This document shows positions 4,948-7,017 of a stretch of 7,017 nt of DNA, in pieces. The stretch lies in NCBI GenBank assembly GCA_030627405.1, contig DAOUSD010000079.1:1-7017 (forward strand), written 5' to 3'. The notes below the pieces were generated by a model, which did not search any database, was not told the DNA's origin, and saw nothing but the letters and a program-made list of their open reading frames with translations. A program made the position numbers and the translations under genes. The DNA comes from Deltaproteobacteria bacterium (GTDB lineage: Bacteria > Desulfobacterota > Desulfobacteria > Desulfobacterales > ETH-SRB1). Each line of letters starts with the position of its first letter. Within the stretch, counting starts at the first letter, position 1.

Positions 4948-5886
4948 ATGGAGGATTTGACCAAAAGCATTGTTATTCCACTGGATGGTTCCAAGAATTC
5001 TTTGAGATCTCTGGAGTATATTAATCTTATCTACGGGCCAAGTCACAACCTTGAAGTAACCCTCATTCACATTCTCCCCTCTTTGCCGCCAATATTAACA
5101 GATAATAAATCAATGGATAAGAAAACCCGTGCCAAGTTGAAGTCTGTAGAAAAAAAGAACGAAGAGATGGCTGAACAAATTTTATCAAAAGCCAAAAATA
5201 TACTTCTAACCAAAGGTTTTAATGAAGAAAAAATTAAAACGTGCTGTCAAAAAAGAGGGATTACCATTGCTCAAGATATCTGCAACTATGCGTCAATTAA
5301 ACAGGTAGATACTATACTTCTGACCAAGCGGGGAAGAACTGAAATAAAAAGTTTCTTTATGGGTAAAGTCTCCACCAGGCTGGTTGAATACCGCAGAAAT
5401 AATCCGGTATGGATATTAGAAGGTAGTATTGATTCAAAAAATGTGTTGGTCTGCGTTGATAACTCCGAAAACGCTCTAAGGGCTGTTGATCACGTCGGTT
5501 TCATGCTCTCCGGGACCGATTGCCATATAACCATTTTTCACACCATGAAGCATTTAAGCCGTTTTGTTCCCATGCAGGTACTTGAAGAAGCTGAGGATCT
5601 TGAACAACTCTGGAGAAACAAAGCGGGCAAAGAAATTGCCCCTTATATAAAAAAAGCCAGGGAAATACTCCTTAAAGCCGGACTGAGCGAGGAGCAAATA
5701 ACTACAAAAGTCACAGAAGGCAGACGCTCAGCCGCTGATGATATCTTAAAGGAAGCGCAGGATAATGATTATGGCACGATAGTTATGGGCAGACGCGGCC
5801 TTTCAGCAGTAAAAGAGTTTTTCATGGGGAGTGTCACAACCAGTGTCTTAAATCGCGTAGCAAGTTTAGCGATATGGATCGTTTAG
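4948..5886 (+). CDS. Tandem universal stress protein (two UspA domains)
   Basis: This 312-residue protein has two UspA domains, residues about 5-158 and 163-312. UspA proteins are cytoplasmic nucleotide-binding proteins linked to stress survival; no specific target can be named. Each domain opens with a strand and a conserved aspartate (VIPLDGS with Asp13; VCVDNS with Asp171). Domain 2 has a complete ATP-binding signature, Gly281-RR-Gly284-nine residues-Gly294-Ser295. In domain 1 the matching stretch is TKRGRTEIKSFFMGKVS (126-142), where Thr126 replaces the first glycine and Lys140 the serine, so nucleotide binding there is doubtful. Residues 53-85 are strongly charged and probably helical. 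A clear ribosome site, AAGGAG (4936-4941), precedes the ATG by 6 bases. It lies 115 bases after the Mrp-ORP gene on the same strand, behind a hairpin, so it may be a separate transcription unit. Confidence 0.93.
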   Translation: MEDLTKSIVIPLDGSKNSLRSLEYINLIYGPSHNLEVTLIHILPSLPPILTDNKSMDKKTRAKLKSVEKKNEEMAEQILSKAKNILLTKGFNEEKIKTCCQKRGITIAQDICNYASIKQVDTILLTKRGRTEIKSFFMGKVSTRLVEYRRNNPVWILEGSIDSKNVLVCVDNSENALRAVDHVGFMLSGTDCHITIFHTMKHLSRFVPMQVLEEAEDLEQLWRNKAGKEIAPYIKKAREILLKAGLSEEQITTKVTEGRRSAADDILKEAQDNDYGTIVMGRRGLSAVKEFFMGSVTTSVLNRVASLAIWIV

Positions 5887-6004
5887 GGCTCGGTCAAAAA
5901 TAACTTGGTAGTAGTCAGGTTTAAGGTTCAAAGGTCCAAGGTTATGGAGAGATTCGTCTAAATCAATTTATCCTGCCTGAAATGCTACATCCGCTAAGCA
6001 AAAA

Positions 6005-6098
6005 ATGGCATTTTAAAGGCTGCATATTGTATAGTGCAATGAAGCCGTACACAATATATTGAGAATTTTATGCTTAAAATGTCTTAACTGAATGCCAT
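6005..6098. repeat. Nested inverted repeat beside the protease remnant
   Basis: The outer arms ATGGCATT (6005-6012) and AATGCCAT (6091-6098) are perfect 8-base complements. Inside them, ATATTGT (6024-6030) pairs with ACAATAT (6051-6057). Alternative pairings also exist: TAAGCA (5995-6000) with TGCTTA (6071-6076), and ATTTTAA (6010-6016) with TTAAAAT (6074-6080). The structure could be a small palindromic insertion; no function is evident. Confidence 0.5.
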
Positions 6099-6106
6099 TG
6101 GGCATA

Positions 6107-6245
6107 GGTGCCGCTGTGTGTTTCATAAGTACCTCCCGGCCGGCCAGGTAGAATAAATGTCCGCCCCAGGCACAGCACAATCTACTTCCGGGCCGAAATT
6201 AGAAAACCCAGCCCTGGCATCGTTATGGAGCGCTGTCTCCGGGAG
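6107..6245 (-). pseudogene. Remnant of a subtilisin-like (S8) serine protease
   Basis: Minus-strand translation of 6245-6123 gives 40 residues before a stop, including NDARAGFSNFGPEVDC, AVPGADIYSTWPAG and RYL. This matches the stretch of S8 subtilases that precedes the catalytic serine (typically SNYGPxVDVAAPGVDIYSTWPGG). After the TGA the match continues in another frame as YETHSGT (6127-6107), the position of the family's SGTSMAAPH active-site motif, but the serine codon region is out of frame and the rest is missing. No Asp or His active-site segments are visible upstream: a TGA in the same frame precedes the fragment closely and no start or ribosome site is evident. I read it as a decayed internal fragment with at least one frameshift. 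The family assignment is firm; activity is impossible. Confidence 0.85.
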
Positions 6246-6323
6246 ATTAATAAAAAATCATGCAATTTCACTATATTAGAACGAGAAGAATTTTTCCGGT
6301 AAAAGCGGACTGGGATTAGGCTT

Positions 6324-6409
6324 GGCAGGATGCCGGTATGCCAATATGGCACGGCTTGCAAATAAAACTATTTTTTCAAATACTTACATGTCTAATGCCA
6401 TTTTGGCAT
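6324..6409. repeat. Cluster of GGCA/TGCC palindromes
   Basis: Three dyads lie within 86 bases downstream of the response regulator gene: GGCA-GGA-TGCC (6324-6334), TGCCA-ATA-TGGCA (6339-6351) and ATGCCA-TTT-TGGCAT (6395-6409). The last two share the form TGCCA-N3-TGGCA, with centres 57 bases apart. The last could fold at the 3' end of the response regulator transcript, but no T-run follows on the minus strand, so I do not call a terminator. Confidence 0.5.
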
Positions 6410-6423
6410 GGTCCATTTTGGCT

Positions 6424-6786
6424 TCATTTCATTACTCTGTTAATTTCCTGCATCAATTGGTCAAGAGTAGAGGATTTTTCGATAAACCCGTTACAATGGT
6501 TGCGGAAAGCATCAATTAACAGGCTGTTTTCAGCGTATGCCGTCATAATAATTACCGGCAATGACCCATAGTTCAAGCGTATTTCTTTTAGCAGTTCTAT
6601 CCCGTTCATTTGAGCCATAACATAGTCTGTTAGAACAAGATCAATACCAGGCGTATCCGGATTACTTAAATTCATCAGAGCTTCGTTTGCGCTCATGGCT
6701 TCAATAACTTCGTGTCCACTTATACTTAGCCCTCTCTTAAGAGTTTCAAGCCATACAGCATTATTATCAACAACCAGAATATTCAT
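6424..6786 (-). CDS. Single-domain response regulator (CheY-like receiver)
   Basis: This 120-residue protein is only a receiver domain, with no output domain. MNILVVDNN opens the fold. Asp54 in VLTDYVMAQMNG is the expected phosphorylation site, MTAYAE (81-86) carries the conserved Thr82, and FIEKSS (101-106) carries the conserved Lys104. The acidic pair that binds magnesium is normally Asp-Asp or Glu-Asp; here it is Asp7-Asn8, so only one acidic residue is certain. The usual proline after the lysine is Ser105. Such proteins act as phosphorelay intermediates or protein-protein switches. No histidine kinase is in the window, so it is an orphan here. GAGG (6798-6795) gives a good ribosome site 8 bases before ATG. 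A sigma-54 promoter and a dyad lie upstream. Confidence 0.95.
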   Translation of the reverse strand: MNILVVDNNAVWLETLKRGLSISGHEVIEAMSANEALMNLSNPDTPGIDLVLTDYVMAQMNGIELLKEIRLNYGSLPVIIMTAYAENSLLIDAFRNHCNGFIEKSSTLDQLMQEINRVMK

Positions 6787-6824
6787 AAAGGTTTCCTCAT
6801 TTTCAATTGTTCCGAACAGCAGGT

Positions 6825-6848
6825 TTACTGTTATCTTTTAGACAGTAA
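6825..6848. promoter_or_regulatory. Inverted repeat at the response regulator transcription start
   Basis: TTACTGT (6825-6831) and ACAGTAA (6842-6848) form perfect 7-base arms around a 10-base spacer. The dyad begins at the -12 element of the sigma-54 promoter and covers the predicted transcription start, so it could be an operator or a 5'-end hairpin. Which of these cannot be decided from the sequence. Confidence 0.4.
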
Positions 6849-6863
6849 GCATTTATTGTGCCA
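6848..6863 (-). promoter_or_regulatory. Sigma-54 (-24/-12) promoter of the response regulator
   Basis: Read on the minus strand, TGGCACAATAAATGCT (6863-6848) has the invariant GG (6862-6861) and GC (6850-6849) exactly 10 bases apart. It matches the consensus TGGCACG-N4-TTGCW at all but two specified positions. Transcription would start near 6838, about 50 bases before the ATG. Expression would need RpoN and an enhancer-binding activator, neither of which is in the window. Confidence 0.65.
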
Positions 6864-6945
6864 GGTATGGTTTTCCAGCAATTCTAATTTTGAAGAATAA
6901 CACGGTTCAAGTCAAGGTTAGAGAACGTTGAAAGGAAATAAACTG

Positions 6946-7017
6946 ATGAAAAGACTTCCTGTAGGGATACAGACATTTCGTGATATTGTTCAAAACGATT
7001 ATCAGTATGTGGACAAG
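6946..7017 (+). CDS. AAA-ATPase-like / PD-(D/E)XK family protein, 5' end only
   Basis: The first 24 codons begin MKRLPVGIQTF and end YQYVDK at the window edge with no stop. The pattern [K/R]LPxGIQ[T/S]F..I....YxYVDK is the characteristic opening of the AAA-ATPase-like proteins with a C-terminal PD-(D/E)XK nuclease-type domain (PF09820 with DUF1703). Their function is not established, and they are often multicopy in anaerobes and in Bacteroidetes. AAAGGAAA (6931-6938) is a suitable ribosome site 9 bases (from GGA) before the ATG. The gene is divergent from the response regulator. Only the N-terminal signature supports this call; the P-loop and nuclease residues lie outside the window. Confidence 0.78.
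   Translation, partial: MKRLPVGIQTFRDIVQNDYQYVDK

Larger units (their letters stand above)
5887..6423. other. Gene-free region with protease remnant and palindromes
   Basis: No intact gene is present in these 537 bases. A short direct repeat of AAGGT units (about 5921-5943) follows the stress protein gene. A nested inverted repeat occupies 6005-6098, the remains of a subtilase lie at about 6107-6245 on the minus strand, and a cluster of GGCA/TGCC dyads occupies 6324-6409. The stretch 6246-6320 shows nothing I can name. Confidence 0.75.

Noticed and set aside
6013..6126. 37-codon minus-strand frame MKHTAAPMPNGIQ with a GGGAGG-like site upstream
   Set aside because: The GGGAGG is the codons for Gly-Arg in the subtilase remnant and the frame is created by its frameshift.
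6133..6245. Possible structured RNA or riboswitch: CTCCCGG and CCGGGAG close a multi-stem fold
   Set aside because: The stretch translates to a clear subtilase segment, which explains the GC-rich sequence. The 7-base closing stem is not enough for an RNA call.
6347..6360. TGGCACGGCTTGCA resembling a sigma-54 promoter
   Set aside because: GG and GC are 8 bases apart instead of 10, and no gene follows on that strand.
6322..6571. Plus-strand frames of 65 and 77 codons
   Set aside because: They run antisense into the response regulator gene, which has a full domain, and have no family features.

Overview
The window looks like a piece of an AT-rich chromosome from an anaerobic deltaproteobacterium (Desulfobacterota), most likely a sulfate reducer of the Desulfobacterales type. 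I infer this from three things: a cluster of a DUF134 regulator, an orange-protein (ORP)/NifX-like protein and an Mrp ATPase fused to a second ORP/NifX-like domain; a class 1B dihydroorotate dehydrogenase; and intergenic spaces full of short inverted repeats. The lineage is an inference and was not tested by any search.

Layout. Positions 1-958 (minus strand) hold a two-gene toxin-antitoxin module: a DUF1778 ribbon-helix-helix antitoxin and a TacT-like GNAT toxin, with start and stop overlapping as ATGA. A textbook sigma-70 promoter and a palindromic operator lie at 991-1041. The end of the toxin gene runs into a heptanucleotide repeat. Positions 1183-2109 (minus) encode PyrD. The 675-base divergent gap at 2110-2784 has no credible gene. 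It holds nested dispersed repeats: three copies of a CCGTGAACGG palindrome element, and a 228-base inverted-repeat element flanked by a 17-base direct repeat. Positions 2785-4832 (plus) are a compact three-gene operon: DUF134 regulator, ORP/NifX-like protein and Mrp-ORP fusion. A 12-base-arm inverted repeat separates it from a tandem universal stress protein at 4948-5886.

Positions 5887-6423 contain no intact gene. They hold a recognisable remnant of a subtilisin-like (S8) protease on the minus strand and several palindromes. An orphan single-domain response regulator follows (6424-6786, minus) behind a good sigma-54 -24/-12 promoter. The last 72 bases start an AAA-ATPase-like/PD-(D/E)XK family gene that runs off the window.

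How the genes work together. The coherent unit is DUF134-ORP-MrpORP: a candidate DNA-binding regulator, a metal-cluster carrier protein of the NifX/ORP family, and a P-loop ATPase that also carries an ORP domain. The most interesting detail is the Mrp/ORP junction. It is built from three copies of an ACAGGAGA Shine-Dalgarno-like unit placed just before an internal ATG, so the gene may make both the fusion and a free ORP domain.
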